From Siphonodentalium dalli (lineage: Eukaryota > Mollusca > Scaphopoda > Gadilida > Siphonodentaliidae): a DNA stretch of 64,000 nt. The translations under genes were made by a program, and so were the position numbers. Under the pieces are notes generated by a model. That model ran no database searches, was not told where the DNA came from, and saw only the letters and a list, made by a program, of their open reading frames with translations. Location: assembly GCA_032622095.1 (NCBI GenBank), contig CP136067.1, forward strand, positions 75,234,705-75,298,704, given 5' to 3'. Positions 10,629 to 22,200 of the stretch are shown piece after piece. Position 1 is the stretch's first letter. The number at the start of each line of letters is the position of its first letter.

Positions 10629-11015
10629 AGGTACTCAATCCGTAAAGAGGGTCCCCATCTCGAGTCGAGGAACCCATCAAACAAAGCTCAGAGTTATTAG
10701 ATATTGATTTTTGAAATTTGTTATGTTCTCGAGATGAGTACTAATAACTGCCGTAATCTGCTCTGGATGTGTACTCCAAATCTATTCAAACAGACAAGGA
10801 TGGATAACTCTAAAATCAAGTGGTAATTTTAACGCAATTATGACTGAGTTCTGGGCCAGACAGTATTCCCGATAATGAAAAATAATAGATTTCTAAAATC
10901 GATATCTAACAAATCTGAGCTTTGATGGGTGACTTCCTCGACTCGAATCAAATATTTTTGACCCCCGAAGCCATTGAAATAGTAATTGAGAGGAGTTTTA
11001 TCGGATTGAGTACCT
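10629..11015. mobile_element. TTAA-flanked MITE, family E copy 1
   Basis: Inverted termini AGGTACTCAATCCG and CGGATTGAGTACCT are flanked on both sides by TTAA (10625-10628 and 11016-11019). The body includes the subterminal inverted pair GGAACCCATCAAACAAAGCTC / GAGCTTTGATGGGTGACTTCC, so each half mirrors the other. A second copy in the opposite orientation is at 55361-55845. TTAA duplication is the hallmark of piggyBac and Kolobok transposons; which one is not decidable here. No transposase. Confidence 0.85.
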
Positions 11016-11234
11016 TTAACATGTTGTGACTGGTCTATATTATATAGTATGAGCTATACGAGCATGCCTCAGTGCACGTATATATAATATAACACACGTG
11101 GCCCAAATGTATCTTGTCCACAGTTATATGCCGTACTCGTTGACGACTGATCAATGCACCCGAACATAATTCACTCGAGGTTTGATGTGATAAAATTAGC
11201 ATTAGAATGCGTAAATAATAATAAAAAAAACTGG

Positions 11235-11398
11235 ATCTTTGGGTAAGATAAGATAAGATAAATTTTATTTAAAAGTCGGAGGTATTTAAACATATTACAA
11301 ACACAAGCTCTGAAGAGCTTTTGACCGACTGTGCATTTGGGAGTCATAGTATGAATTTTATCCAGCCGCTTATCATAATTAATTATCGTAGCATTGTT
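11235..11398 (-). mobile_element. Probable LINE 3' end with TTATC tail
   Basis: A (GATAA)n run at 11243-11262, i.e. (TTATC)n on the minus strand, directly follows ~130 bp of AT-rich sequence in the layout of the LINE 3' end at 49021-49160. No protein motif remains, so the call is by analogy. Confidence 0.4.
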
Positions 11399-11399
11399 A

Positions 11400-11524
11400 T
11401 ACATAATTATCACAGGTCCCCAGAACAAAAATTTATCCCACCCCCAATAATACTTAATCTATAGGATTAAGTATTATTGGGGGTGGGATAAATTTTTGTT
11501 CTGGGGACCTGTGATAATTATGTA
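11400..11524. repeat. Perfect 59-bp-arm hairpin
   Basis: Arms 11400-11458 and 11466-11524 are exact reverse complements with a 7-base loop (CTATAGG). By reading there is no mismatch. It abuts foldback element B. Such a perfect inverted duplication is either very young or an assembly foldback. Confidence 0.95.
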
Positions 11525-11525
11525 A

Positions 11526-11845
11526 GGTGGCTGGTTTAGGACATGGGGATTTTTTTTTATTTCGTGTCCACGAAATAACTAATTCGTGGCCGCGAAATAG
11601 CTAATTCGTGGCCACGAAATAGTATTTTTATGTAGTATATGGCCGACAGAAACTTTGATGTGATGGACGCAGGTATAGATATGATTGATTTGCATATATA
11701 AACACGCAATATATCCAGTTAATTAGTTATCTCGTGGCCACGAATTAGTATTTCGTGGCCTCGAATTAGCTATTTCGTGACCACGAATTAGTTATTTCGT
11801 GGACACGAAATAAAAATAAAAGCCACATGTCCTAAACCAGCCACC
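11526..11845. mobile_element. Foldback element family B (TTCGTGGCCACGAA modules)
   Basis: Terminal inverted repeats GGTGGCTGGTTTAGGACATG and CATGTCCTAAACCAGCCACC, perfect over 20 bp. Just inside are seven palindromic 14-mers of the form TTCGTGnnCACGAA (three left, four right) spaced by TAACTAA/TAGCTAA linkers, leaving a ~110-bp central spacer. No coding capacity. A target duplication is not obvious. Confidence 0.9.
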
Positions 11846-13311
11846 GCACATATGACATCATGTGCCGCAAAATAATAAATAAGTATTCCTGTTTTCGTTG
11901 CATTCTTTTCACACCAACGCAGGTTGCATGGTTCCCAATATCGCAAAAAACAACACGTAACATGCATCTCTTCATTGAAGACCATCTAACAATATCATAT
12001 ATGGTCACCGGTATACGTGTATTCATTTCTGCTGAATGATAGTTGATAATGTGTGAATGGATATGGTAGATGGTAGGAATGTGTCGAGAACCACCAAGTC
12101 AATGGAATTACGCGAACTTGAGAGTGGTTCAATGGGAGTGGTTCAATTTTCATTTGAAAATGTCAATGTGGATACCCCAACGGAGACCCTCTATTTACGT
12201 CATTGCATATGCGGCAATGTGAAGTACCATATGAAAATAAGGACATTTTGAGATGATTTCCAGATCACCTTGACCTTTATGCATGTCTTGACTCAAATTT
12301 GGGTTGCTACATATATCCGAGTTGTGGGCAATTGTCAGTAATGTGCACTTGCGCGAACAAATGTGAATACAATCAGACGGATGCTGTCAGAAAACTTTTT
12401 TCCTTTCATCGACAGACAAATTCATCGGTTACCATGGACACGGGAATTTCGAGCTGATTAGCCTATACAACTTTCGTGCACAACAGCAGGACTTTTCATA
12501 ATTAATTGTAAAAGTGTAATCTTTTCGAAAATGTGTATTAAATTTCAACCTTTTAACACGAATACAGTACATATATGTTCTTTTTTTCCCCAACCATAAA
12601 TAGAGAGTATAGATACTGTAAGATACATGATTATTTATAAATCAAGAATTGCGTGCCAGAACACCGTCAACAGATTAACGATACTTCACGAGTAAACACC
12701 ACTTTGGTATTCTGAAATAAATATTTCAAGTTATATGTTGCCCCATGTTCAAAAAGATGAACCTAAAGAATTTTTCTGATTACATCAACAGTCGCATGTC
12801 TCCACACGGGGAAAAGTTTGATTTCCATGGATGTCCTTGACCTTATATATATATTACACGAGACCTTGACAAGGTGACATCGTGCACCCCTGTTAATTAA
12901 ATAAATTATAGTTTCTCAACGAAATTTGTCTCCGTTAATTGCCATGATAACATATGTTTTTTACTATATGTTCTCTGGTGTTCTTACCACTTTTGGTTAC
13001 TACAACATGCCTTATCAGATCTGTCACACCACAGCCTTCAACATGATGTATAGAAACCCCTTATATGTACGTATGTGTATTAAGTCGAAACGATGTGGTC
13101 TCTGTCGTCTCCTATATATGGAGTGCGGTGACTTGTGTCTGCAAATCGTATACTAGACCCCCCTCCCATCTCAGTAGTTTGAGCTTTAATGTGCGTAGAT
13201 GAATTTCAAGCTCCGTCCTGCATGTTTGAATTTTAGCTTTTAACAAAGTTTCGACTTCACACTATTTTTCGAAAACTTAATTGGCTGCTCAATGTTTGTT
13301 CAGTTGGTTCT
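11846..13311. other. Intergenic, unassigned
   Basis: No gene, RNA or repeat recognised. Short frames of about 64-76 codons only. Confidence 0.5.
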
Positions 13312-13623
13312 TTGTACGCTTCAGAACAATTAACGCACATTTTCAAAGTGAAATACAAACCCACTTATCAATATATGCACTTAAATTGCAGAATGCTGAC
13401 ATTTGATTACCCGGCTAACGAATGCACATCGACGCGAATATATAACAGTCATCCGTCATTGGAGCATGCACCCCCTAGTAAAATACAACCGTCGTATAAT
13501 TGTATCAAACGGTCTAATTCTAGATCTTTGCAAGCTCATGTTATGTGTCAAGAAACACAGGCTTTGAAACATTCCATACGACGCTTGATGTCGGTAAATA
13601 ACAATCGGAATGTTGTTAGATAA
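13312..13623 (+). CDS. Open frame of unknown status (103 codons)
   Basis: Uninterrupted frame from ATG to stop with ordinary amino-acid mix, including four cysteines and several SHPSLEH/PPSK-like patches. No family recognised, no signal peptide or transmembrane segment, and no convincing splice sites. At this length in AT-rich DNA it may well be chance; listed only because no repeat explains it. Confidence 0.12.
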   Translation: MYASEQLTHIFKVKYKPTYQYMHLNCRMLTFDYPANECTSTRIYNSHPSLEHAPPSKIQPSYNCIKRSNSRSLQAHVMCQETQALKHSIRRLMSVNNNRNVVR

Positions 13624-13769
13624 ACCCTTCCAGAACTGTAAATAGAATACCAGTTTATAAGAACCGAGAATGTAATTTCTCTATCGTATGATGCATTCCG
13701 GTGTAATAGCTAGTTCATCACCCCCTCGCCGGTGCGTACATGGCCTGACTTTACCATGATTTACTTGGA

Positions 13770-14005
13770 ATTGACAAGGGTATGTCCATTTTCATGGCTT
13801 TTACCAGAGTATATCATTGTAAACCTGACTTTACCAGAGTATATCATTGTAAACCTGACTTTACCAGAATAGAGCCAGGTAAACCATGGTTTATCGGGCT
13901 TTTAACAGAGTGATTAATTGTAAACCTGACTTAACCACATTTTACCAGAGTAGAGTCTGGTAAACCATGGTTTATGGGCTTTTACCAGAGTGTTTTTATT
14001 TATAA
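13770..14005. repeat. Tandem repeat, 30-bp unit decaying into longer blocks
   Basis: TTACCAGAGTATATCATTGT is repeated exactly 30 bp apart (13801, 13831); further TTTACCAGA(G/A)T blocks continue at 13861, 13939 and 13980, interleaved with a palindromic GGTAAACCATGGTTTAT (13878, 13962). Confidence 0.75.
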
Positions 14006-16386
14006 GGGTGGATAACCTAGTTTATCTTCCCCACCCTGATCATCTCCCCCGGCTGTATTTTAATAATACCTTAACATCTAGCGGCCAGTTTATACTCAAC
14101 ACTTATCTTTCAATATGACTACGAGACTCAGAAAATCTATCATTATGTATTGAAATTTGGTGTACTGTTTAATTACCCGAGTGAAACCTTCTGAAAATAC
14201 GACATGTGTGCGTGTGTGTGTGTGAGAAAGAACAAAAATTCATATATATATATATAGAACAAATATATGTGCATCCATGTCGGAACAGATTCACACACAC
14301 ACACATCCATTGAAATGTGATGGTTAATGTTTTAACAATATCTATTATTGTGCCAATTATTAATTATTTATTAAACAAATTGTTTTGTGCGTGCATAAAG
14401 TTATTAAATAATAATACAAACAATTGACAATGGATACGCAGAGAAAATACAGCTCAATTTCTTTGTGTGGAAAAAATGTGCCCCCACCCCCCCCCCCCCC
14501 GAATTTTACCATAGGGTCTAGTTATATTTTCAATGTTGGAGAGTTCCCCTTCAGAAGAACAAAACGTTCCCCGGTTTTGAACTGGTAGAATATGATGTCT
14601 GCGGTCAAATCTAAGTCAGAGCTCTTGTCTCGGTTTCCACTCAACTAATAACCAGGTCAGTGTTGGTGTATGACAAAATCACCCAACAAACAATCTGTAC
14701 AAACACGAAATGTACTACACATAGCAGTGGAATGTTGTGTCACGTGACCAAACGCAATGTTTGTAAACATGCACTAGGGGGTCGGTAGCATGGATTTGGT
14801 TAGGACATAACATAATTCACAATCGCCGACACTATAGAATTCGCTACAGGGGTGGCATAATTTTATCGCGGTACTATTGTTCCAGAACATAACATCATCG
14901 GATCTGTCCATATCCAATCCATCATTCCGCCTGTCAGTTTCAATTATAGTTCAGACATATTTTATTTGTATCATTCATATATACATGCTATATGGGAACA
15001 ACGTATACACGCATGTGTATTTAATTGAGCTCGCCCCTTGTCGCCATGGCAGTACAACACAACACCATCAAGATGGTGACATACTACATTTGTATACATA
15101 TACAAGAGTTACCAGATCCAGCCTCACGATTGAGGTGCCTTCGGATTACTGAATAGATATCTTGTGAGATCCAACAGTGTTATAATTGTCTGCATATTGT
15201 ATGTGAATGGTGGTTGCTTTAGGATTAATTTGGAAAGCGATTATTATCGATATAAGATATATTTGTGGAGTTCAGTAAATAACAACTTGTTATTTTTTAT
15301 TATTGCTATTATTATGTTTAAGGATGTCGTATATTTTATACAGTACCACTAGCTAAATAATTCAAACCACATCGATTGTATTTCAGAAATGACAATGTCT
15401 CAACTATATTCCCATGGATGCTGACACGATATCAAGTTTTAATGCGGTAAATTGTCCAATTTAACCCCGAAACAGGTTTGATACATCATGACCACCGACC
15501 ACCGTGCATAAGGTAGATTGCGTAACTGTAATCTTATTATAATAAGTTGGTGTAACATGTAATTTAAATTTGTGTGTAATCATTGAGTCCAACGGATGAC
15601 AACATACCTATATAGGCACGATCAATCCAACATATTATTGCTTTATTCCAGTATTCCGCGTTGTAGAACACAAACGGAATAACGCAAACATGTGGGGGGG
15701 GGGGGGTAGTAAAAAATTTGCAGGAAGGTATGCCGTTCGGGTACCCATCACCCCCAAACTTTATTTGTTTTTTTTACTCCAAATTATTTGACACCCACCC
15801 CCCCCCCCCCCCCGAATTTCACTAATTTCGGTCTAAAACCGCATAACACCCTACTGATATCACTCATATGACTGTAAAATTATCTCCTTTAGTTAAAATG
15901 ACAGTTTAACATGTTTCAGAAGCTGTTTAAAAAAAAATGGTTAATACAGGTAAATATGAAGATTTTTTCAAATACTGGCTGATAGGCATCTGTCTACCAC
16001 ATACATGTACATGCAATGGAGTTTCCAGGTCAGTGTGTGGTGAGGGTATGCCATTGGTCTTCCTGGGTGGTCAAATGCCATACTGCTAAATGGAAATTCT
16101 AATCCCTCATGTATATGGCCCACAAACAATTACGAGAATCGTCGCACAAAATGCACATTATATTAAAGTATGGCGTATAGCATGCTATCAAATTGGATAT
16201 TCAATGTATGAAAATACCGATTCGACCACCTTGGCGGAGTGTTTCACACCACTTTAACATCTTTTAAGTACAAAACTCGCAACTGAATAATTTCTACTGT
16301 TTAGCCTTTCCAAGCCAATGGGTATTAATGGACTCTTGTTGACCAGCTTTAACCAGCAGTCGCCATTTTAATGTAATCCAGCGTTA
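14006..16386. other. Intergenic with microsatellites and homopolymers
   Basis: (GT)n near 14208-14224, (AT)n near 14243-14257, (CA)n near 14293-14304, C14 at 14487-14500, G13 at 15694-15706 and C16 at 15798-15813. The 3' end of repeat D appears alone near 16235-16256. No gene recognised. Confidence 0.55.
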
Positions 16387-16409
16387 TCAGCCCCCATTCT
16401 TAACTGGAG

Positions 16410-16602
16410 ATGGACTCACCCCCTCAACTTCACTCGCAAGAGTTAAATAAGTATCTAAAACATCAAAGAAACATTTCTGAACCAGAAAATCGCCGCAGGA
16501 AAAATTTACAGGGCCAGGACAAATTGTGTTTTCTGGGCTGTTGTCGTATATACAGTCTCCCTTTAAAGTTGTGACAACAACGGCTTGGAACACATTTCTC
16601 AT
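16410..16602 (-). CDS. Candidate exon of an unknown gene
   Basis: Minus-strand frame with a protein-like composition, including LKGDCIYDNSPENTICPGPV and LVQKCFFDVLDTYLTLAS; four cysteines in 40 residues hint at an extracellular or disulphide-bonded segment. The frame reads up to GAAGTTGAGGGG-GTGAGT, an excellent vertebrate/invertebrate splice donor. A matching acceptor upstream is weak. The methionine at the start of the frame need not be used. No family recognised; could be chance. Confidence 0.22.
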
Positions 16603-16619
16603 TGTGTAAGTGTTTCTAA

Positions 16620-17130
16620 ATTTCTTACCACTTACTTGAAATTAGATATTAACTTCTCTGAACAGAAATAGCAAGAAACACATTTTTTAATATTTCTAGA
16701 AATTTGAGAATATTTTTCTTAATTTGACCTTTTTACTTTTAAGTGCACTTCGAAAAAGTTTTAGAAATAATTTCCAATTTTAAGAAAGTATTTTTGTAGA
16801 TATAAGAACAAGCACATTTTCTAAGTATACTCCCAAATTTCTAGTCTTTTCTAGTTTTCTATGATTGTGAGAAAATAATTTCTTGACATTTGAGAAATGT
16901 TTTCTTACCGATTTCTGATAATGAGAAAATGACTTTCTAGGAATTAATAAATTATTTCTAACTATTAAAAAATCATGAGATAAATAATAATCCTTTCTTA
17001 GAAAATAGTAAGAAAAATATTCTCATAATTAATTAATTAATCAATTAATTTTTCTAGCTATTAGAAAATCTGATGCACGAAAATTTGTTTTAAGTTTTTT
17101 TTTTCAAAATAAGAAAATTCTTTTTAACAG
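16620..17130. repeat. AT-rich tract enriched in TTTCTnnnAGAAA
   Basis: About 500 bp in which TTTCTA, TTTCTT, AGAAAT and AGAAAA recur every 15-25 bases in both orientations, giving many weak short hairpins; ends near an (ATTA)n palindrome (17024-17048). No regular period. Confidence 0.5.
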
Positions 17131-18287
17131 TTCAACCTAGTGTTCGGAAAACAATATGCAGAACACCCTATGTGTTCTGGTGTCATGTATAATCCCGGGG
17201 GTTTGTATGCAAGCAAACTGTCAGTTCTAGAATATTTCAGGTAGTTTGTTCGAGGCAAGACACATTTTATATAAACGCGTTTGTGTGGACTGTGGTAAGG
17301 GGCATATACATACTGAATAACACAAAAATGTAATTTAATCTGGTTGTATCAATCGGGTGCAATATTATAACAAAAAACACGGTATAAATCTTTCTTTATT
17401 TAAATCTCAAATTATATTGAATATACCATATCCTCTGTCATAATGCCACCATAAACAACCACGCCAGAGGAACGGACATGATGGAGTTATCCGGTCTTCC
17501 CTGTATAACATCGAAGTGTTATTATTCATTTTGAGCAGTTCTGTGCATGTTTTGACCTGGGCCGTAATGGTTCGTGTTTTAGGGGGTGAAGATGGAGAGC
17601 TCCATATTGTCATTCGCAATTCAGCAAGAACAACGCATCGTGGATAAAAGAGAGGGAAAATATTAATGACGTCCTTTATTAAAGACATATTATGGATTTA
17701 CTTCAGTGAATACAACCGACAAGTTAGTATTCAAACACTATTTCCACTGGAAGAATGTAGCAATCAACCAAGATTATCGAAAAATTCCAATTACATCGAC
17801 TGTTCGGTATCACAACGTTTGAACTATGCACGAATGTAAAATATATTTACTACTTTATTGCGACATTATTCGAGACGATTTATTTGGCATAAACATTTAC
17901 GGCAATGATTCCTCCAACAATAGTCACTGCGTGTAATTCGTTTATATCGATGGCGCTGTTTTCTGCCTATTTTGATATCAAATTTATAAAAATAACCTAT
18001 TTTTGGCATGAATCTTTGTTATTCTGTTCTGAACATCTCATTGGAGTGTTCACACCACTTTAATCGGTGGACACTTCTATGGGCCACAGCTAAGCTGTAT
18101 GTTGGTGGAATATGTACATACTCTTGTCCCTATCCTATTGTATGTCACGGAATGCGAATCGAGGGACCCTCTATTGTCGAGTTACAATAACAACGCTATT
18201 TTTTCAAAGGCCGCTTTGGTGAGGAGAATCAGCATTACCGATAATACCCACAACAAATACGTGTTCCATTCCAGCTATATATATATT
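17131..18287. other. Intergenic; weak open frame on minus strand
   Basis: A 93-codon minus-strand frame (17407-17688) includes PKTRTITAQVKTCTELLKM and CPFLWRGCLWWHYDRG, locally richer in GC than its surroundings. No family recognised and no strong splice sites. The truncated 3' end of repeat D lies near 18040-18062. Confidence 0.4.
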
Positions 18288-18566
18288 ACTAGCTGGAGGG
18301 CCCGACTTCGTCCGGGCTGTTTCCCCTCTGCTTTCATCCGGATCTAACATCGAAATCCATCGAAAGGCGCGATTTGACCTTGAATTGATCATTTTGAAGG
18401 TCAAGGTCAGGTCGGGGTCACGATTTGATACGCCCAAAACACTCCCCTGGACAAAAGTACCCCTAGGTATCAAATTTCGTCGAAATCCGTCCGGCAGTTT
18501 TCCCGGCCATTGCTAATAAAGAGACAAACAAACAGACAAACCGAAGTCCCAAAATATATATTAGAT
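18288..18566 (+). mobile_element. Retroposon-like repeat (same family as 5903-6490)
   Basis: Head ACTAGCTGGAGGGCCCGAC, internal GATTTGACCTTGAATTGATC / GGTCAAGGTCAGGTCGGGGT block shared with 5931-5960, then TTTCGTCGAAATCCGTCCGG, CCCGGCCATTGCTAATA, CAAACAAACAGACAAA and CCCAAAATATATATTAGAT. Confidence 0.75.
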
Positions 18567-19317
18567 GGTATCACAGTGGCCAAATGTGTTATGTATTATC
18601 GTTTTCAAGATACTTTGCATGGGTGATAATTTCAGGTGGTTCAGACTACGAAAGGGTAAAACCAACACGTGCGTCAGTAAATGTCTGCTATTGCGCCTGA
18701 ACACCGATAATTCACAATTATTCTTCTTCACTAGTTTCATGAGTAAATTATGAATAAATATTGAGGGGGGGGGGGGGTGAATATGATTGATTGATATATG
18801 TCCAATAGCATTGAGCTTGGTGGTTTATACTTCGCCAACTCAACCTTATATTATATATATTGAGTCTGCAGCCGGAGATGTAGACCCGGGTGGGGCATCT
18901 AGTTTAGTGGCTCTGTGTAAAATAGTTATATATATACTAGAACATTATACTCTGCGTGTGGGTCCTTAACTGGTCCGCAATAGTAAACAACTGACTCCAT
19001 GGCAAAAGGAAATAACTCTTTTGTATGTAACCTTATAAGAAGGACAAATACTTGTCGTTGTCTGCTTGGTGAAATGACCACAGATGCGGGACAATGATTT
19101 CACATTTTTGTGCGGAAGATAACAAGTGTCCAATGTTGTTTTCGGCCACCATATATAATTGTTGTTGTCTGTTACAAATACAAGTTAGCGTTTGTTCCCA
19201 AAAGTATTATGATACTGGGTCATGGATAACTGTGTCGACATTATGGCAATAAATGTGGCATTGTTGCCGTTGACGTGTTGACTCCCTGACGCGAAACAAC
19301 ACATTGCAAGGAACGCA
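18567..19317. other. Intergenic, unassigned
   Basis: G13 at 18765-18777; otherwise nothing recognised. Confidence 0.5.
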
Positions 19318-20640
19318 AGTCATTAAAGACATATTTTAGACTTGTTCGGGTGCGTGAAATTGATAAGTTAGTACTCAGGCGCTATGCCAACACGTGGAAT
19401 GTAGCATTCTAATAACACCGCCGAAAATTTAAAGAAATCGATCATATATATACCACTTCATAGATAAAGCCCCTGTCACACCCAGGCCGGCGCTTGCATT
19501 GCGCTGCATAAGTATCAAAGCGCCCACCTAAACGCACTAAGGTCTCCAAGAACCGATTGGTGACGCAGTGGACGGGCGAGGGTCCCCATGGTCGCCCACA
19601 GGCGCCAGAGCGCTGCGCTTGTTTTGTGCATGCGCAAAACAAGCTCAGAGGCTCTGCGTTCTGACCAAGGAGTAGTAAGCTTATACTGCAGTTGCAGAGG
19701 AATTCTTGCTGCGACCACGAGTAGCTTGTATCCGTCCTTGCTACGTCAACGGGACGCTCATGTCGTTCGCTTTGCGCAGACCTGGCGACGGTACTGCCCC
19801 TGGTCAGAACGCCGAACCTCTGCGCATGTTTTGTGCATGCACAAAACAAGCGTGGCGCTCTGGCGCTCAGGGGCGATCACGGGGACCCTCTCCCGTCCTA
19901 GCCAGTGTCAACTGCGTCACCAATCGGTTCTTGGATACCTTAGTGCGCTTTGCTTGGCGCTTTGCTTGGCGCTTTGCTTGGCGCTTTGCTTGGCACTTTG
20001 ATAATTTATCAGCGCAATGCAAGCGCCGGCCTGATCGCAGCGGACTGTGACAGTGGTTTAATCGGACAGCTATTCTATTGCGGATTGTTGGGTATATTCC
20101 CCACAACCTAAACACTGACTATGACTGGAGAACGCAGGAGACGCTATTTCAGTACTCTCCGCGCCCGCACAGAGAACGTTTTGCAAACTATTGAGAACGT
20201 ACTAGCAACACAATAACAGCGACTTGAGCGCATCAAGGACTAGAGAAAGCACAGAGAGAGCGTGAGACTTGACAAAGTAGGAACGCAATATGAGCATACT
20301 TTGTGTTAACAGTTTGACAATTTGGACAGTTTTCCGCGCTCCTCCTGTGTGTTACTCATATTTTGGTACCTTTCCAGCGCAATACAAGCGCCGGCCTGAG
20401 TGTGATAGGGGTTTAACATCCTCTGAACTGCGCTCAATTGAAAATATTTACATCTCGATTCGGGACGAACCTATCGGCGATAAACTATCACAAATGATTT
20501 CGCCATCGAGAGTAATGGCGTTTTAATTACTATATAAGAATGACGGTGTGTGTTGTCAATTTGGATTAATATTAGTAAAAAGTAACTACTATCTATTTAA
20601 TCACACATATACCGGAGTGTTTCACATCACGTTAACAACT
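19318..20640. repeat. Dispersed repeat family D, copy 2, split by element F
   Basis: Left part 19318-19465 and right part 20414-20640 together align with copy 1 at 9012-9375 (ACTTGTTCGGGTGCG at the left; CTCAATTGAAAATATTTAC and CTCGATTCGGGACG at the right; end GGAGTGTTTCACATCAC). The intervening ~950 bp is a separate insertion. Confidence 0.75.
19466..20413. mobile_element. Long-TIR foldback transposon, family F
   Basis: Outer termini AAGCCCCTGTCACACCCAGG and its near complement CCTGAGTGTGATAGGGGTTT, continuing through CCGGCGCTTG(C/T)ATTGCGCTG. A third copy of this terminus lies inside at about 20011-20056, and the 19466-19670 arm is mirrored by 19795-20056 over ~200 bp (shared CACCAATCGGTTCTTGGA), so the left 590 bp is itself a complete foldback. 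Inside the right arm a 12-bp unit GCGCTTTGCTTG is repeated four times (19945-19992). Frames up to 137 codons on both strands are read-through. No transposase found. Confidence 0.82.
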
Positions 20641-21896
20641 TAGTACATATTAGTACATGTATAGCTGTATTAAATTTGTGAGTCCAGCATGTTATCGTAA
20701 TTGAGGGGATTGACTATTCCGAGAAACGGATCGGACGGGGAACAAGAACATGCATGTTCTGTGTAAAAAGTGACTATTCTGAGTAACAGATATATGAACA
20801 GGAACATAGATAAAAACACAAATTTCTCGCGTTGAACTAAACGGGACAGCACATACTAGATATATTAAACATCATCATTCGAGAGCGTAGCATCTCAACT
20901 ACATGATGTCCTTTCATCACTTTTGACAATTAAGTGTATCAATTGTAAAGACTGGCGAGCAGTGAATATGTAATTAGCGTATATATATAGAACACGAGAA
21001 TATTGTGTTTATACCTCTGTCCCCAGAATAGTCACTTATTACCCGGAACCAGCTGTTCCTGTTCTTCGTCCTTTCCTGTTACTCTGACAGATCTGCATCG
21101 ATACACACTGTGATATAGCACGCAGGAATTTGGTTCGATATAATTTCATGTCTATGATTTATCTGTACGATTTTTTCGTTCCATTCTCTATTGTCTACCA
21201 ACCAGTATATTATGTCAAACAGCACACATCCGTAATAGGGCGAAAATGTGGTATTTCGTAAATTAATGACATGCGTACTATTCCTTTGATTACAAATGGC
21301 AAAAAACATTTATACTGAAGAATGAACTACATAACTGCAGTAAATGGTGTTATTTAGGAGTGTGTTATCACGTCAGGACTCGGATATCAACATTAACATT
21401 TCAAACGGTACCCCTCCCATTAAACCAGACCAAACACCGATATTTCTGAAAGATACCAATTGTACCACACCCTTTGGCTGTTGGTCTAAAAATAAAATAT
21501 TCCCCACTAATTACTGTTTGAAAATAAAACATTTGGAATAATTTCAACCTATCTGTGATGCAATGTAACGTTGTGTAATTAGGCGTGACATTTCCAACTG
21601 TTGAACATTTTGATCAACGTTGGGTGGGTGAGACCCCCCAACCCCCATGTCGCCACACTCATGTCTTCATCCTGAATTATGCTTTACGCTTGTAATAAAC
21701 ACTAATCTTCTTGAGCTCCTGACTTCATTTTCTTGCGCATTTAAAGTGGTCAACCGTTGCTCTTAAGTCCTTCAGATTACTCCAGGTTTTCGTACTACTG
21801 GCAATAACATTATTGCTGGCGAGGTTGATATAAGATCTTATAAGATCAATACGATCAGGTCAATAGTCTTCCAGTCCTCTTGCTTTATTCGCTTTG
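20641..21896. other. Intergenic; contains one half of an 86-bp duplication
   Basis: The block 21297-21382 (CATTTATACTGAAGAATGAA ... CACGTCAGGACTCGGAT) recurs nearly exactly at 23279-23368. A GGAAA/TTTCC repeat block like that of 2225-2880 lies near 21590-21640. No gene recognised. Confidence 0.6.
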
Positions 21897-22200
21897 TTAA
21901 AGGTTTTTCCCTTCTTGTCTACATCGTATATATATCAGGCAGCTAGCTATAAGTTCACTTGCTACCCTTTCTATTATATGAAACGGAAGAAATATATATA
22001 TTTTCGCAAGAATGGCTTGTCCATAAACCGTATATGATATATCGGTGCACTCTTTTGTTGTTAGGTCACGCCCCTCTTTCACAACTCCCCCATTGATGTT
22101 GCCATCGTCTCCAGTTTTCGATGCGACGAGAAACGCTTCTGGTTTGGTAGAAGAGATACCCATAAGTGAGATCAGCACTTGTCCTCCAATCCCAATCTTA
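21897..22200 (-). CDS. Candidate exon of an unknown gene
   Basis: Minus-strand frame of 93 codons whose N-terminal two thirds (LISLMGISSTKPEAFLVAS, KTGDDGNINGGVVKEGRD, KECTDISYTVYGQ) has balanced composition and higher GC (about 22040-22190) than the AT-rich flanks, as coding exons here might. The C-terminal part is hydrophobic and AT-rich and probably intronic. Could extend upstream in frame (KIGIGGQV). No family recognised, splice sites unclear. Confidence 0.2.

Noticed and set aside
19442-20115. Overlapping frames of 67-137 codons as a transposase for element F
   Set aside because: They lie on both strands of the foldback arms and mirror each other; no catalytic motif is visible.
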